Below are positions 19,816 through 33,017 of a stretch of 64,000 bases of DNA, piece after piece. Source of the DNA: Costus lasius (Eukaryota; Streptophyta; Magnoliopsida; Zingiberales; Costaceae). How positions within the stretch are numbered: the first letter of the stretch is position 1; each line of letters begins with the position of its first letter. The position numbers and the translations under genes were made by a program. Under the pieces are notes generated by a model. The model was not told where the DNA came from, ran no database searches, and worked only from the letters and a program-made list of their open reading frames with translations. The DNA lies in contig CM050454.1 of assembly GCA_027563935.2 (NCBI GenBank), positions 48,946,596 through 49,010,595 of the forward strand, written 5' to 3'.

Positions 19816-21518
19816 TGTAGGAACCCCTTTCAAGAGGGGGGCGAAACCCAGCATGGTGCAAAACAAATTTCAAGCAGCGGATAGGGTCTCTAAGAATCGC
19901 ATGCACCTTATATAATCAACTTAAAGGAAAAACCGATTGCATAAGAGATGATTCGATCCATACCATTGCCATTTCTAGATGGCACCTTGGAAGTAAAGAT
20001 CAAACGAGATCTTCTCCTTGTCGTCACACACAAGATGATGTCGCTATCTCTCTTGGTGCTCCTTGTGCTAGCAAGGTTCCAAGAGGTCCTTTGACGAGTG
20101 AAGGGAAAATGAGATGTCAATCTCTCTTGGCCGAATCCTCCTCAATCCGTCAAGCGTCGCCGCACTCACACAAGAATGTCGAGAGGAATATGGGCGAGAG
20201 GAATATGGGAAGTGGCGAAAATAGAGCATACTCTATTCGGACGAGAGCCCCCTCAAGTGGAGATCATGGTTACTAAAAATAGTAACCACTCCTCACCACA
20301 ACGTTCACGCCAAGTGAACTTGTCGCCTACTCCTCTCCCTATGAACCAAGCGCTCATTTAGTGAGCCGGTTCACTTTGGTTCGGTTTAAGAACCAATCAA
20401 GCCAATGATCTAGTCTAGATCTTAAATAAACCCTAAGGTTCACGATCTAACCGTCGATCTCAACGATGCCCCTGATCTGACCGATCTGGCATGCATTCTC
20501 TCGATCAAAGCTTACCGATCTCAAGCCCTAATCAATCAAACATGATCAGACCAGATCTCACTTACAATCAGAGATTAAATCCCTTTAAACTGAACCCAAA
20601 TAATTCAGTCCACACGATCTGACTTAAGTAAGCCATATCATCAAATTGTGCGACCCAAAGGGTTTCCTTTAAATGTCGGTAACGACAACTTACGTTATCA
20701 CGATCAGTGAGAGGTATCTAGCAACACATCACTGTCTCCCGATATAAAGAAAAGAGTCTTCCAAGACTACACCCAAAAACAGCACAAGTGTGAATCAAAT
20801 CACAAGGCATGCATTTTTCCTTTGCCACTGGATGTTCTTATTGGACAAGCCTGTCAAGCTTGTAATTCCAATATGATGAGCATGATTAGATCAGATGATC
20901 ATAGTCACCTGGGTATGGCCATACACTCTCTCAATCATCTCATCCAGGGGGCCCCTTTAGAACATCACACTCCTTAAACAAGGAGACGGCAATCCTATGT
21001 CTATCACTAGTGCCCTAACCTGACTCAAGCTCATCATCCAAGATAGTCTATAATCATTATGTTTCAAACGATATTGAACTATCTCAAAACAATGACAATC
21101 ATCATTTAGAAAACACAAGTGATCTCAAGTCAGAGGAAATGTGCCACTTGTCATAATCAAGGAATATTCACATTGTGACAAACAATTGAACATCCTAGTA
21201 GGGTCTGTCCAGTACATCCCATGTACCCATGAGTCTACATCTTATTCCATGCTCGAAGCATCCTATAAGATTAGAACACATATTAGTCTTAACAATATCA
21301 AGGCTGTCTCATGTTCACCAAGATACATCGACTAAGGACTTAATAGCATGTTAGCCCAGCTGAACAGCTTTGAGACATTATTCAGAAGAACATATATTGC
21401 AGCAGACAATGTAGCTAACTGAATAACAACCATGCCTTTATAAACATAAGAGTTTATTACATGATACAGATACATTCCCATAGGCCTCAAACATTAGCCT
21501 TAAGGGCATACCCCAACA
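19816..21518 (-). repeat. Copia #3 3' LTR
   Basis: Reads TGTAGGAACCCC...CCCCAACA on the + strand, with the purine tract (ATCTCCCACTT) directly to its right. GNRA-type hairpin at 20684-20699, with a G-U wobble in the stem. Confidence 0.95.
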
Positions 21519-21538
21519 ATCTCCCACTTGCACTTAAT

Positions 21539-24500
21539 CTAATGGTTGAGAAATCTCAAACCCATATTATTACAGTGCTTCTCATGCTTCTGCTGCGCCA
21601 GAGGCTTGGTAAGCGGGTCTGCCAGATTGTCATCTGTATGAACCTTGCAGACTTTGATCTCGCCTCGATCTATGATCTCCCTGATCAAATGAAACCGTCT
21701 CTGTATGTGCTTGGACTTCTGGTGCGACCGTGGTTCCTTTGCTTGTGCGATTGCTCCAGTGTTATCACAAAAGATAACCAAAGGATCTGCACTCGAAGGA
21801 ATGACACCAAGTTCTCTCACGAACTTACGAATCCACACTGCCTCCTTGGATGCTTCCGAGGCTGCAACATACTCGGCTTCTGTTGTGGAATCAGCAACAG
21901 TTGACTGTTTGAAACTCTTCCACACCACTGCACCTCCATTCAAGCTAAAAACATAGCCTGATTGCGATCGGAAATCATCCTGGTCAGACTGGAACAAAGC
22001 GTCAGTATATCCTTCAATACTGAGTTCTTCCTGACCACCATATATCAAGAACATATCTTTGGTCCTCCGCAGATATTTTAAAATGTTCTTGACTGCAATC
22101 CAGTGCGCCACACCTGGATTACTCTGGTAACGACTGGTTACGCTTAACCCGTAAGCAACGTCTGGGCGAGTACACAACATCGCATACATAATGGATCCAA
22201 TAGCCGAAGCATAAGGCGTATTGTCCATTTCATCTTTCTCAGTCTGTGTTTGTGGACACTGACTCTTCGAAAGATTCAGACCATGTCTGACTGGAAGATA
22301 TCCACGTTTAGAATTCTCTAAATGAAATCTCTCCAGGACCTTATCGATGTAAGTACTTTGGCACAGCCCGAGAAGCCTCTTAGATCTATCCCTGTAGATC
22401 TTCACACCTAACACATAGGCTGCTTCTCCTAAATCTTTCATCTGGAAACATTTCCTTAGCCATGCCTTAACAGCATGCATTTCAGGAATGTCGTTTCCAA
22501 TGATCAAGATGTCATCGACGTAGAGGACTAGGAAAGTAATCACGCTCCCACTAAACCTCTTATATACACACGGGTCATCCTCGTTCTTGATGAAACCAAA
22601 TTCAATGACTGATTCATCAAAACGAATGTTCCAGCTTCTTGATGCTTGTTTAAGTCCATAAATAGACTTCTTTAACTTGCATATCTTATGACGATCTGCT
22701 GGATTAGTGAAACCTTCTGGTTGTGTCATATACACATCCTCATCCAGATTTCCATTAAGGAAAGCTGTTTTCACATCCATCTGCCAAATCTCATAATCAT
22801 AATATGCAGCTATCGCGAAAAGAATCCGAATAGACTTAAACATAGCTACAGGTGAGAAAGTTTCATCATAATCTATCCCGTAGATTTGTTTGAAACCTTT
22901 CGCAACTAGCCTGCTTTTATAGGTAACCACGTTACCATCCATGTCAATCTTCTTCTTGAAGATCCATTTACAGCCTATAGGGATAATTCCCGGAGGCGGA
23001 TCAACCAAATCCCAAACTTGGTTATCTGACATGGAGTCCATCTCGGCGCGCATAGCTTCAAGCCATCTCGCTGACTCCGGTCCACTGACCGCATCCGCAT
23101 AAGTGAGGGGTTCATCATTGTCAATGATGTAGACTCCGTCATAGCGCTCAGGCTGTCGACGGATCCTACCCGATCTTCGCGGTTCCCGTGATATCTGAGC
23201 CTCAGGTTGTTCAATAACCTGTTCTACCGGCTCAGGCTCATCCAACTCTGCTTGACTACTTTGTCCTTCGTCTGGATTCTCATCCAGCTTTATTTCTCTC
23301 CCACTGGCCTCTTGCAGAAGAAATTCCTTCTCAAGAAATATGGCCGTCCGAGCAACAAAAACCTTGTTCTCCTTGGGATCGAAGAAATAATAACCCTTAG
23401 TTTCCTTAGGGTAACCGACAAAGATACATTTGTCAGATCTACTCTCTAGTTTCCCAGAGGCGAGCTTCTTTACATAAGCTTCGCAACCCCAGATCCTGAT
23501 AAATGTCAAGCTTGGCTGTTTCCCATACCATAACTCATATGGCGTCTTTGAAACTGCCTTGGATGGCACTCGGTTTAGTACCTTTGCAGCTGTTTCCAGT
23601 GCAAAACCCCAAAAGGAGTAGGGTAGAGTAGCCTGACTCATCATAGAACGAACCATATCAAGTAGCGTTCTATTTCTCCTCTCGGACACACCATTCCATT
23701 GCGGTGTTCCAGGCGGAGTGAGCTGTGAGATAATCCCACACTCCTTTAGATAGTCAGTAAATGCATGACTTAGGTATTCACCACCTCGATCTGAGCGAAG
23801 TGCCTTGATATTACGGCCTAGCTGATTCTGTACTTCATTTTTGAACTCTTTGAACTTGTCAAAAGATTCACTCTTATGTCTCATCAGATAGACATACCCG
23901 TATCTACTGAAATCATCAGTAAAGGTAATGAAGTACTGATATCCACCTCTGGCATGTTTACTAAAAGGCCCACACACATCACTGTGTATAAGGTCAAGTA
24001 AACCTGAAGCCCTTTGACCTTTGTGAGGAAAAGGTGACTTCGTCATTTTACCCATTAAACAAGCTTTGCATGTATCAATCTCCTTGTAGGAGAATGATCC
24101 CAGCAGTCCATTTTCATGCAACCGCTTAATGCGTTTCTCGTTTATATGGCCTAAACGACTATGCCATAGCAAGGTGCTGTCATCAGCATACTTGGCTTTC
24201 TTAATATCAATTTGTTGTATCGAACATTCCATGTCCAACATGTATAACCCATTATTAATTGAACCAGTTGCATAAACAATATTATCAAAAGACAAAATAC
24301 ACTTTGAAATATTGCATTCAAAGGAAAATCCCTTCCTAACAAGAGCAGGAATGGAGATAATATTTTTAGTTATACTGGGAACAAAGTAACAACTGTTTAG
24401 TTCCAATACAAGTCCAGATGGTAAAGAAATAAAGTAGTCTCCTACAGCAACAGCAGCAACCCGTGCCCCGTTTCCAACTCGTAGGTCCACCTCATGCTGT

Positions 24501-25181
24501 CCCACCTGCCTTCTTCTCTTGAGTTCCTGTACATTTGAACAAATGTGAACTCCACATGCAGTGTCCAACACCCATGATACAGAAGAAGAAAACATGACCT
24601 CAGTCACGAATATACCTGAGCCAGAAGCAAAGCTTCCCCTCTTATCTCCTTGGAGCGCTTTACAGTCCTTTTTCCAGTGACCCAGCTGGCCACAGTGGAA
24701 ACACCTGTATTCCTTAGACCGCTTCACCTTCTGCTTCAGAGCCTTGCTGTAATTCTTGACCGGGGCCTTGCCCTTCTTCCCCTTCTTCTTGTTCCTAGAA
24801 GGAACCATCAAGACAGAGGTTGAAGGCTTACCCTTCAGAGTCTCCTCAGTGGTCAAGAGCATATTCAGCAGCTCTGCCGGAGTACAATCGATTTTGTTCA
24901 TATTAAAATTAATAATGAACGCGTCGAATGAAGGCGGGAGAGACTGCAGAATAATGTCCACAGCAAGCTCCTGGTTAATGGTATGCCCCAGTTTCTCTAG
25001 AGCCTCCTTGTGCCCAATCATCTTGAGCACGTGAGCTCCCACTGGGCTCCCTTCAGCCAGTTTGCTCTGAAAGAAGAGCTTTGTCAAATTATAGCGTTCA
25101 GTCCTCGCCTGTGCAGCATACAGCATCTTGAGGTTCGCTATCATCTCTATAGCCGACATATCCTCATGCTGACGCTGCAGC
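21539..25181 (-). CDS. Copia #3 polyprotein (gag remainder, protease, integrase, RT, RNase H)
   Basis: About 1214 codons open on the - strand, ending at TAG 21539-21541. It contains the zinc knuckle CFHCGQLGHWKKDC, protease WVLDTACG, the pre-integrase HHCC finger, integrase DD35E, RT YVDD and RNase H. It is nearly identical to copia #2 and has the intact CAG codon where copia #2 has TAG. It is separated from the gag start by one extra G in the run at 25182-25184. In-frame internal ATG codons exist just downstream of the shift, but the gag N-terminus would be lost. Confidence 0.94.
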
Positions 25182-25421
25182 GGGTGGCGTCATAGACGCT
25201 AGCATCAGGCAAGCGACATCAATGCTATCATTGACGTGCTTTTCATAGGCTTCCCGAACCGCCCTTGCGGCGTTCGGAGCGGGCTGCGGCGGTATCGCCG
25301 TCTCGAGGACATACAGTTTCCTCTCTGCCTTAAGAACGATCTTAAGGTGTCCAAACCAGTCAGAGAAGTTCGGCCCAGCAAACTTCTCCCTTTCCAGTAG
25401 GGATCGCACATTGAAGTTCAT
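25182..25421 (-). CDS. Copia #3 gag N-terminus (80 codons before a frameshift)
   Basis: Starts at ATG 25419-25421 (MNFNVRSLLEREKF), the same start as copia #2. At 25182-25184 the + strand reads GGG where copia #2 has the complement of two, so the frame shifts by +1 near residue 80 and runs into a stop shortly after. Because the LTRs are almost identical, this break is either very recent or was inherited from the source copy. Confidence 0.92.
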
Positions 25422-27234
25422 GGTGTTCGTTGCTGCAGGTATCTACAACAATGCAAGAACAGCAAGGTCAGTATCAATGTATAAGAATCAATCAGGACTT
25501 AAGAAAGATTCTTTTTCTCACTATTTTATCAGGCGTGAAAAATCCAGCAAAACAGCCCGAAAGAGTAAAACTCTTTTAGTGAGATGGGATCCAGATTTCA
25601 TACTTGGTCTCCGCGTCCCGCTCAGGCGAGATAAGATGCACAGAGAGTACAAGCACTAGTTTCTGGTAGGCAGTCCCTGCCGATCGCCAACCCGTGCGAT
25701 TCCCCTTCATCTGGGCAGTCCAGCAGACTGTGCCAACTGAGTTGGTACAACACAATCTCTGACCCCACAGATGGCTGCCTCCATGTGCTACCATATGCGC
25801 CACATATGTAGCCAACACGGTCAAGCTGACCCGACCTACTCCCTGGACCACCACGTGCTATGCTGAGCAACGAGAAGGGATAAATCCCTACTCTGTAACA
25901 CGCAGGTGTAATCCCGCACCGTCTGAAGATAGATGGACGTGCCCACTGAGTGGGTACAACACGGCTCCAACGATAATCAGAACAGTGAGGTTTCGCGTCA
26001 GAAGGCTTACGAGCTTGATATTTAAGCGTTGGATTTTAACGGTCTTTTATCTTCTTGCCTATCATGCAATTCCTATGGTGATAGCAGAAGATAATTTAAT
26101 CATGCAATTCTAATATTAAGCAATAAAAGAAAGCATGTATCTTATGTGGTAAAAGCCCATAGCCCTAGAAGACCTTAACCTAACTTAAGTCTTCATTTGC
26201 TCTTCATGGGTCTTTTGCTGCACATCTGGCCCAAACCTGGGCCCAAGCGCCAATTACAGCACAGGTGCGCCCACCAGGGAAAATGCGCCTGGTCCTAGGG
26301 TCGAACCCTAGACCTCCCACCTGGTCCAGCCACTTGCTGCATGCGCCTCTGCCAAGTGTGCTCTGTGCTCTTGTCTAATTAAATTACAAATTTAACTATC
26401 TAGACAAGAGTGACACGCAGGTCACTTACATTTATAAATTAAAACACAGTGATGCGCAGATCACAATAATTAATTTACAATTTTAAAACAGGCACGCAGG
26501 CCCCAGCACAGCACAGATTTAACATGGGCAGCCCACATAAGACAAAATAGACAGACACATGCATCCATTCAGCAATCAAGTGATCCATTATAAAAATTAA
26601 AATTTTCGAAAACCCCTTGGGATTAATTTTAATTTTTCCTTATTTGCCCTACAACCTTACAACGGTACATTACTAGGGATCCACTCATCCAACCTAGTCA
26701 GATCCACTGCCCTTGCATGCACCAAGTCCTAACTGACTTGAGTCGACCATGAGGTCAACCATGCATGCGCCAGGGCTGAACAACCACAATGAGGTCTGGC
26801 AAGCGGGTGTGACCCCGGGCCTAACTCATGTGTGTTCATAGGTTGTCTCAATCAGACATCGCTACACACCTGTCTGCAGTCGACCTATAGCCACCATAGG
26901 CTTGCGCCAAGGTGCTAACAGGTCGACCCATTCAGGCTGTCAGATGGTCTGATCAGACTGTTGGATCTAACTCAGGGGGTGACTTCAACCCTAATAACCC
27001 GTCTAAGGGTTTATAGTAGAGCCTTAGATCTAGAGTGACTCGCGCATGTCAATCAGGGTTTTAAGAAAAACACAAAGCATGCGCCAAGAACAACATGCGC
27101 CAATGAAAACATACTTCAAGTTTCGCATGTATAAAAACTTAAAGAAAAATCGCATGTTAACTAGATCTAAGCATGTACACGCAAACATGGATCACATAAG
27201 CTTAAGCAATCATACAAAGATGCATAGAAAACCT
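25422..27234 (-). other. Copia #3 untranslated leader
   Basis: Same 1.8-kb leader as in copia #2. Hairpins A (25942-25954) and B (25733-25745) are both intact. The T-arm-like hairpin near 26290-26325 has one mismatch in the outer stem. No ATG-led frame of note. Confidence 0.75.
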
Positions 27235-27246
27235 GCTCTGATACCA
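27235..27246 (-). promoter_or_regulatory. Primer-binding site, initiator tRNA-Met (copia #3)
   Basis: GCTCTGATACCA on the + strand, that is TGGTATCAGAGC on the element strand, 2 nt from the LTR edge at 27249. Confidence 0.92.
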
Positions 27247-27248
27247 GT

Positions 27249-28951
27249 TGTAGGAACCCCTTTCAAGAGGGGGGCGAAACCCAGCATGGTGCAAAACAAA
27301 TTTCAAGCAGCGGATAGGGTCTCTAAGAATCGCATGCACCTTATATAATCAACTTAAAGGAAAAACCGATTGCATAAGAGATGATTCGATCCATACCATT
27401 GCCATTTCTAGATGGCACCTTGGAAGTAAAGATCAAACGAGATCTTCTCCTTGTCGTCACACACAAGATGATGTCGCTATCTCTCTTGGTGCTCCTTGTG
27501 CTAGCAAGGTTCCAAGAGGTCCTTTGACGAGTGAAGGGAAAATGAGATGTCAATCTCTCTTGGCCGAATCCTCCTCAATCCGTCAAGCGTCGCCGCACTC
27601 ACACAAGAATGTCGAGAGGAATATGGGCGAGAGGAATATGGGAAGTGGCGAAAATAGAGCATACTCTATTCGGACGAGAGCCCCCTCAAGTGGAGATCAT
27701 GGTTACTAAAAATAGTAACCACTCCTCACCACAACGTTCACGCCAAGTGAACTTGTCGCCTACTCCTCTCCCTATGAACCAAGCGCTCATTTAGTGAGCC
27801 GGTTCACTTTGGTTCGGTTTAAGAACCAATCAAGCCAATGATCTAGTCTAGATCTTAAATAAACCCTAAGGTTCACGATCTAACCGTCGATCTCAACGAT
27901 GCCCCTGATCTGACCGATCTGGCATGCATTCTCTCGATCAAAGCTTACCGATCTCAAGCCCTAATCAATCAAACATGATCAGACCAGATCTCACTTACAA
28001 TCAGAGATTAAATCCCTTTAAACTGAACCCAAATAATTCAGTCCACACGATCTGACTTAAGTAAGCCATATCATCAAATTGTGCGACCCAAAGGGTTTCC
28101 TTTAAATGTCGGTAACGACAACTTACGTTATCACGATCAGTGAGAGGTATCTAGCAACACATCACTGTCTCCCGATATAAAGAAAAGAGTCTTCCAAGAC
28201 TACACCCAAAAACAGCACAAGTGTGAATCAAATCACAAGGCATGCATTTTTCCTTTGCCACTGGATGTTCTTATTGGACAAGCCTGTCAAGCTTGTAATT
28301 CCAATATGATGAGCATGATTAGATCAGATGATCATAGTCACCTGGGTATGGCCATACACTCTCTCAATCATCTCATCCAGGGGGCCCCTTTAGAACATCA
28401 CACTCCTTAAACAAGGAGACGGCAATCCTATGTCTATCACTAGTGCCCTAACCTGACTCAAGCTCATCATCCAAGATAGTCTATAATCATTATGTTTCAA
28501 ACGATATTGAACTATCTCAAAACAATGACAATCATCATTTAGAAAACACAAGTGATCTCAAGTCAGAGGAAATGTGCCACTTGTCATAATCAAGGAATAT
28601 TCACATTGTGACAAACAATTGAACATCCTAGTAGGGTCTGTCCAGTACATCCCATGTACCCATGAGTCTACATCTTATTCCATGCTCGAAGCATCCTATA
28701 AGATTAGAACACATATTAGTCTTAACAATATCAAGGCTGTCTCATGTTCACCAAGATACATCGACTAAGGACTTAATAGCATGTCAGCCCAGCTGAACAG
28801 CTTTGAGACATTATTCAGAAGAACATATATTGCAGCAGACAATGTAGCTAACTGAATAACAACCATGCCTTTATAAACATAAGAGTTTATTACATGATAC
28901 AGATACATTCCCATAGGCCTCAAACATTAGCCTTAAGGGCATACCCCAACA
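27249..28951 (-). repeat. Copia #3 5' LTR
   Basis: 1703 bp, offset 7433 from the 3' LTR and differing at one base as far as I can see. GNRA-type hairpin at 28117-28132. Confidence 0.95.
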
Positions 28952-30599
28952 GAGGCCTGTGAGAATGTATCAGTATCATGTAATAAACTCTTATGTTTAT
29001 AAAGGCATGGTTGTTATTCAGTTAGCTACATTGTCTGCTGCAATATATGTTCTTCTGAATAATGTCTCAAAGCTGTTCAGCTGGGCTGACATGCTATTAA
29101 GTCCTTAGTCGATGTATCTTGGTGAACATGAGACAGCCTTGATATGGTTAAGACTAATATGTGTTCTAATCTTATAGGATGCTTCGAGCATGGAATAAGA
29201 TGTAGACTCATGGGTACATGGGATGTACTGGACAGACCCTACTAGGATGTTCAATTGTTTGTCACAATGTGAATATTCCTTGATTATGACAAGTGGCACA
29301 TTTCCTCTGACTTGAGATCACTTGTGTTTTCTAAATGATGATTGTCATTGTTTTGAGATAGTTCAATATCGTTTGAAACATAATGATTATAGACTATCTT
29401 GGATGGTGAGCTTGAGTCAGGTTAGAGCATTAGTGATAGACAAAGGATTGCCGTCTCCTTGTTTAAGGAGTGTGATGTTCTAAAGGGGCCCCCTGGATGA
29501 GATGATTGAGAAAAGTGTATGGCCATACCCAGGTGACAGTGTTCATCTGATCTAATCATGCTCATCATATTGGAGTTACGAGCTTGACAGGCTTGTCCAA
29601 TAAGAACATCCAGTGGCAAAGGAAATATGCATGCCTTGTGAATTGATTCACACTTGTGCTGTTTTTGGGTGTAGTCTTGGAAGACTCTTTTCTTTATATC
29701 GGGAGACAGTGATGTGTTGCTAGATACCTCTCACTGGTCGTGATAACGTGAGTTATCGTTACCGACGCTTAAAGGAAACCCTCAGGGTCGCACAATTTGA
29801 TGATATGGCTTACTTAAGTCAGATCGTGTGGACTGAATTGTTCGGGTTCAGTTTAAAGGGATTTAATCTCTGATTGTAAGTGAGATCTGGTCTGATCATG
29901 TTTGATTGATTAGGGCTTGGGATCGGTAAGCTTCGATCGAGAGAACGGATGCTAGATCGGTCAGATCAGAAGCATCAAGAGATCGACGGTCAGATCAAGC
30001 ACCTTAGGGTTTTTAATGTGATCTGGACTAATTGCTTGGGTTATTTGGTTTATAGACCAGACCGAATTGAACCGGCTCTAGATGTGAGCGCTTGGTTCAA
30101 AGTAATGAGGAAAATGCGATTGGTTCATGAGGGCATGAACACATGATCGCATGTAAGAGAGGTTGGCTATTTTTAGCAACCACGCCCCCCCTGTTTACAT
30201 GGAGCGCATCTCTTGTTGCCTCAACCTCTAATTCTCGTCGCTCTCTCTCGTAAGAGACTTCTCTTTCACGTCTTGGAGACTCGAAAATCAAGCAAGGAAA
30301 GGCGATCTTCTTCCCTTCTCACGCGATCAAAGACACCTAGGAATCTTGCTAGCACAAGATATTCCGTAGGGAGTAAGCGCATCCTCATCTTGTGTGCGCG
30401 TCCTAAGGAGGAAATCTTCGTTGCTTTCTATCTTCCAAGGCGCCATCTTTAAATGGCATTGGTATGAATCGCATCTCCTTCTTTCATGTTTTAAAGGTTG
30501 ATCATATATTGCATGTTTTCGATTCTTGAATCCGCTGCCTATCGAGTTTGCGCCAACTAGGGTTTCGCCCCCCTCTTGAAAGGGGTTCCCTTCAATTGG

Positions 30600-31330
30600 A
30601 AACATCTGTATTCCTTCGACCGCTTAACCTTTTGTTTCAGAGCCTTGTTGTAGTTCTTGACAGGGGCCTTGCCCTTCTTCCCTTTCTTCTTGTTCCTAGA
30701 AGGAACCATCAAGACAGAGGATGAAGGCTTTCCCTTTAGAGTCAACTCTGTAGTCAAGAGCATATTCAGCAACTCTGCCGGGGTACTGTCGATCTTGTTC
30801 ATATTAAAATTAATGATGAACGGATCAAAAGTAGCCGGAAGAGACTGCAGGATAATGTCTACAGCAAGCTCCTGATTGATGGTATGTCCCAGTTTCTCAA
30901 GAGCCTCCTTGTACCCAATCATCTTGAGTACGTGAGCTCCCACTGGACTCCCTTCAGCCAGTTTGCTCTGAAAGAAAAGCTTAGTCAAATTGTAGCGTTC
31001 AGTCCTAGCCTGTGCAGCATACAGCAGTTTGAGGTTTGCTATAATTTGTATAGCAGATAGATCCTCATGCTGATGCTGTAACTCTGGCGTCATAGACGCA
31101 AGCATCAGGCAAGCGACATCAATGCTATCATTGATATGCTTCTCATAGGCATCCCGAACCGCCCTTGCGGCGTACGCAGCGGGTTGAGGCGGTATAGCCG
31201 TCTCGAGGACATACAGCTTCCTCTCAGCCTTAAGAACAATCTTAAGGTGTCCGTACCAGTCTGAGAAGTTTGGTCCAGCAAACTTCTCCCTTTCTAGTAG
31301 GGATCGCACATTGAAATTCGTGGTGTTCAT
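30600..31330 (-). pseudogene. Copia #1 gag, N-terminal part
   Basis: ATG at 31328-31330 (MNTTNFNVRSLLE). Open on the - strand through the capsid region to SKEYRCF, where the zinc knuckle should begin. The frame then runs into the end of copia #2. Relative to copia #2 and #3 it has several amino-acid changes (for example PATFDPF and TTELTLKG), consistent with an older copy. The rest of pol is at 9808-12389, less 573 bp. Confidence 0.92.
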
Positions 31331-33017
31331 TGCTGTAGTAATCTACAACAATGCAAGACCAGCAAGGTCAGTATCAATGTAAGAATCAATTCAGGACTTA
31401 AGAATGATTCTTTTCTCACTATTTTATCTGGCTGAAAAATCCAGCAAAACAGCCCGAAAGAGTAAAACTCTTTTAGTGAGATGGGATCCAGATTTCATAC
31501 TTGGTCTCCGCGTCCCGCTCAGGCGAGATAAGATGCACAGAGAGTACAAGCACTAATCTCTGGTAGGCAATCCCTGCCAATCGCCAACCCGTGCGATTCC
31601 CCTTCATCCGGGCAATCCAGCAGACTGTGCCAACAGAGTTGGTACAACACAGTCTCTGATCCCACAGATGGCTGCCTCCATATAGCTACCATATGCGCCA
31701 CATATGTAGCCTACATGGTCAAGCTGACCCGACCTACTCCCTGGACCACCACGTGCTATGCTGAGCAACGAGAAGCGATAAATCCCTTCCCTGTAACACG
31801 CAGGTGTAATCACACACCGTCTGAAGATAGATGGGCGTGCCCACTGAGTGGGTACAACACGGCCCCAACGATAGTCAGAACAGTGAGGTTTCGCGCCAGA
31901 AGGCTTACGAGCTTGATATTTTAGCATTGGATTTTAACGGTCTTTTATCTTCTTAACTATCATGCAAACCCTATGGTGATAGCAGAAGATTAAATCATGC
32001 AATTCTAATTATATAAACAATAAATAGAAAGCATGCTGATCTTATGTGGTAAAAGCCCATTAAGCCTAGGTAAGACCTTAATTTAACTTAAGTCTTCACT
32101 TGAGCTCTTGATGGGTCTTTTGCATCTCATCTGGCCCAACCCAGGGCCTAAGCGCCCACTGCAGCTCAGGTGCGCCCACCAGGTAAATGCACCTGTCCTA
32201 GAGTTGAACCCTGGACCTCCCACCTGGTCAAGCCACTGCTGCATGCGCCTCTGCCATGTGTGCTCTGTGCTCATGTCTGATTAAAATTACAATTCAATCT
32301 ATTTAGACATGATTGACACGCAGGTCAATTACACTTTATAAATTAAATAAAATGTGATGCGCAGATCACAATTATAATAATTTACAGTTTAATCCAGGCA
32401 CGCAGGCCCCAGCACAGCACACATTAAATTGGGCAGCCCACATAAGATTAAATAGACACCAAACATGGTATACATTCAACATGTGATCCAATAATAAGAA
32501 AATAAAATTTTCAAAAACCCATTGGCATTAATTTTATTTTCCTTATGTGCCCTACTACCTTACAACGGTCCATTAATAGGGATCCACTCATCAGATCTAG
32601 TCAGACCCACTGCCCTTGCATGCACTAAGTCCTAACTGACTTGAGTCGACCCAGTGGTCAACAATGCATGCAATTGGGCTGAACGACCCTCATGAGTTCA
32701 GGCAAGCGGGTGTGACCCCGAGCCCAACTCATGCGCGTTCACTGGTTGTCTCAACCAGACATCGCTACACGCCTGTATGCAGTCGACCTATAGCCACCTC
32801 GTGCTTGCGCACAGGTGCCATCTGGTCGACCCATCTAGGCTGTCAGATGGTCTGATCAGACTTGTTGGGTCTGGACTGGACGATGACTTCAACCCTAATA
32901 ACCCGTCTAAGGTTTTACAGTATGGACCACTTAGATCTAGTGTATGCGCGCAAGAGAAGTTTTTATAAAAACAACAAGATGCGCCAAACAACATACATGC
33001 GCGAAGGAGAAAGAATA
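31331..33017 (-). other. Copia #1 untranslated leader, 3' part
   Basis: Homologous to the leaders of copia #2 and #3 with more changes. Hairpins A (31840-31852) and B (31630-31642) keep their stems. The T-arm-like hairpin around 32185-32225 has a mismatch and a wobble. The solo LTR at 33018 interrupts the leader. Confidence 0.75.

Larger units (their letters stand above)
19816..28951 (-). mobile_element. Copia #3, Angela-like element, very young
   Basis: 9136 bp with target duplication GAGGC (19811-19815 and 28952-28956). The LTRs are both 1703 bp (19816-21518 and 27249-28951) and I see one difference between them (21352 versus 28785). Order on the - strand is 5' LTR, PBS, 1.8-kb leader, gag-pol, purine tract, 3' LTR. 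A single extra base in gag is the only coding defect I found. It could be the most recent arrival in the window. Confidence 0.95.
12390..30594 (+). mobile_element. Copia #2, Angela-like element (whole span, contains copia #3)
   Basis: Both LTRs are 1673 bp (12390-14062; 19781-19815 joined to 28957-30594 around copia #3). About three differences were seen by eye, so it is young. Without the nested copy it is about 9.06 kb. It carries PBS, a 1.8-kb leader, one gag-pol frame with a single nonsense codon, and a purine tract. The insertion is unusual: there is no target duplication, 573 bp of copia #1 are absent, and the right LTR is followed by ATTGG, the first five bases of this element's own internal region. 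Confidence 0.93.
19781..30594 (+). repeat. Copia #2 3' LTR, split by copia #3
   Basis: The first 35 bp are at 19781-19815 and the remaining 1638 bp at 28957-30594. Together they make 1673 bp, the same length as the 5' LTR. The split carries the duplicated GAGGC. The LTR is followed by ATTGG and then copia #1 gag. Confidence 0.92.
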
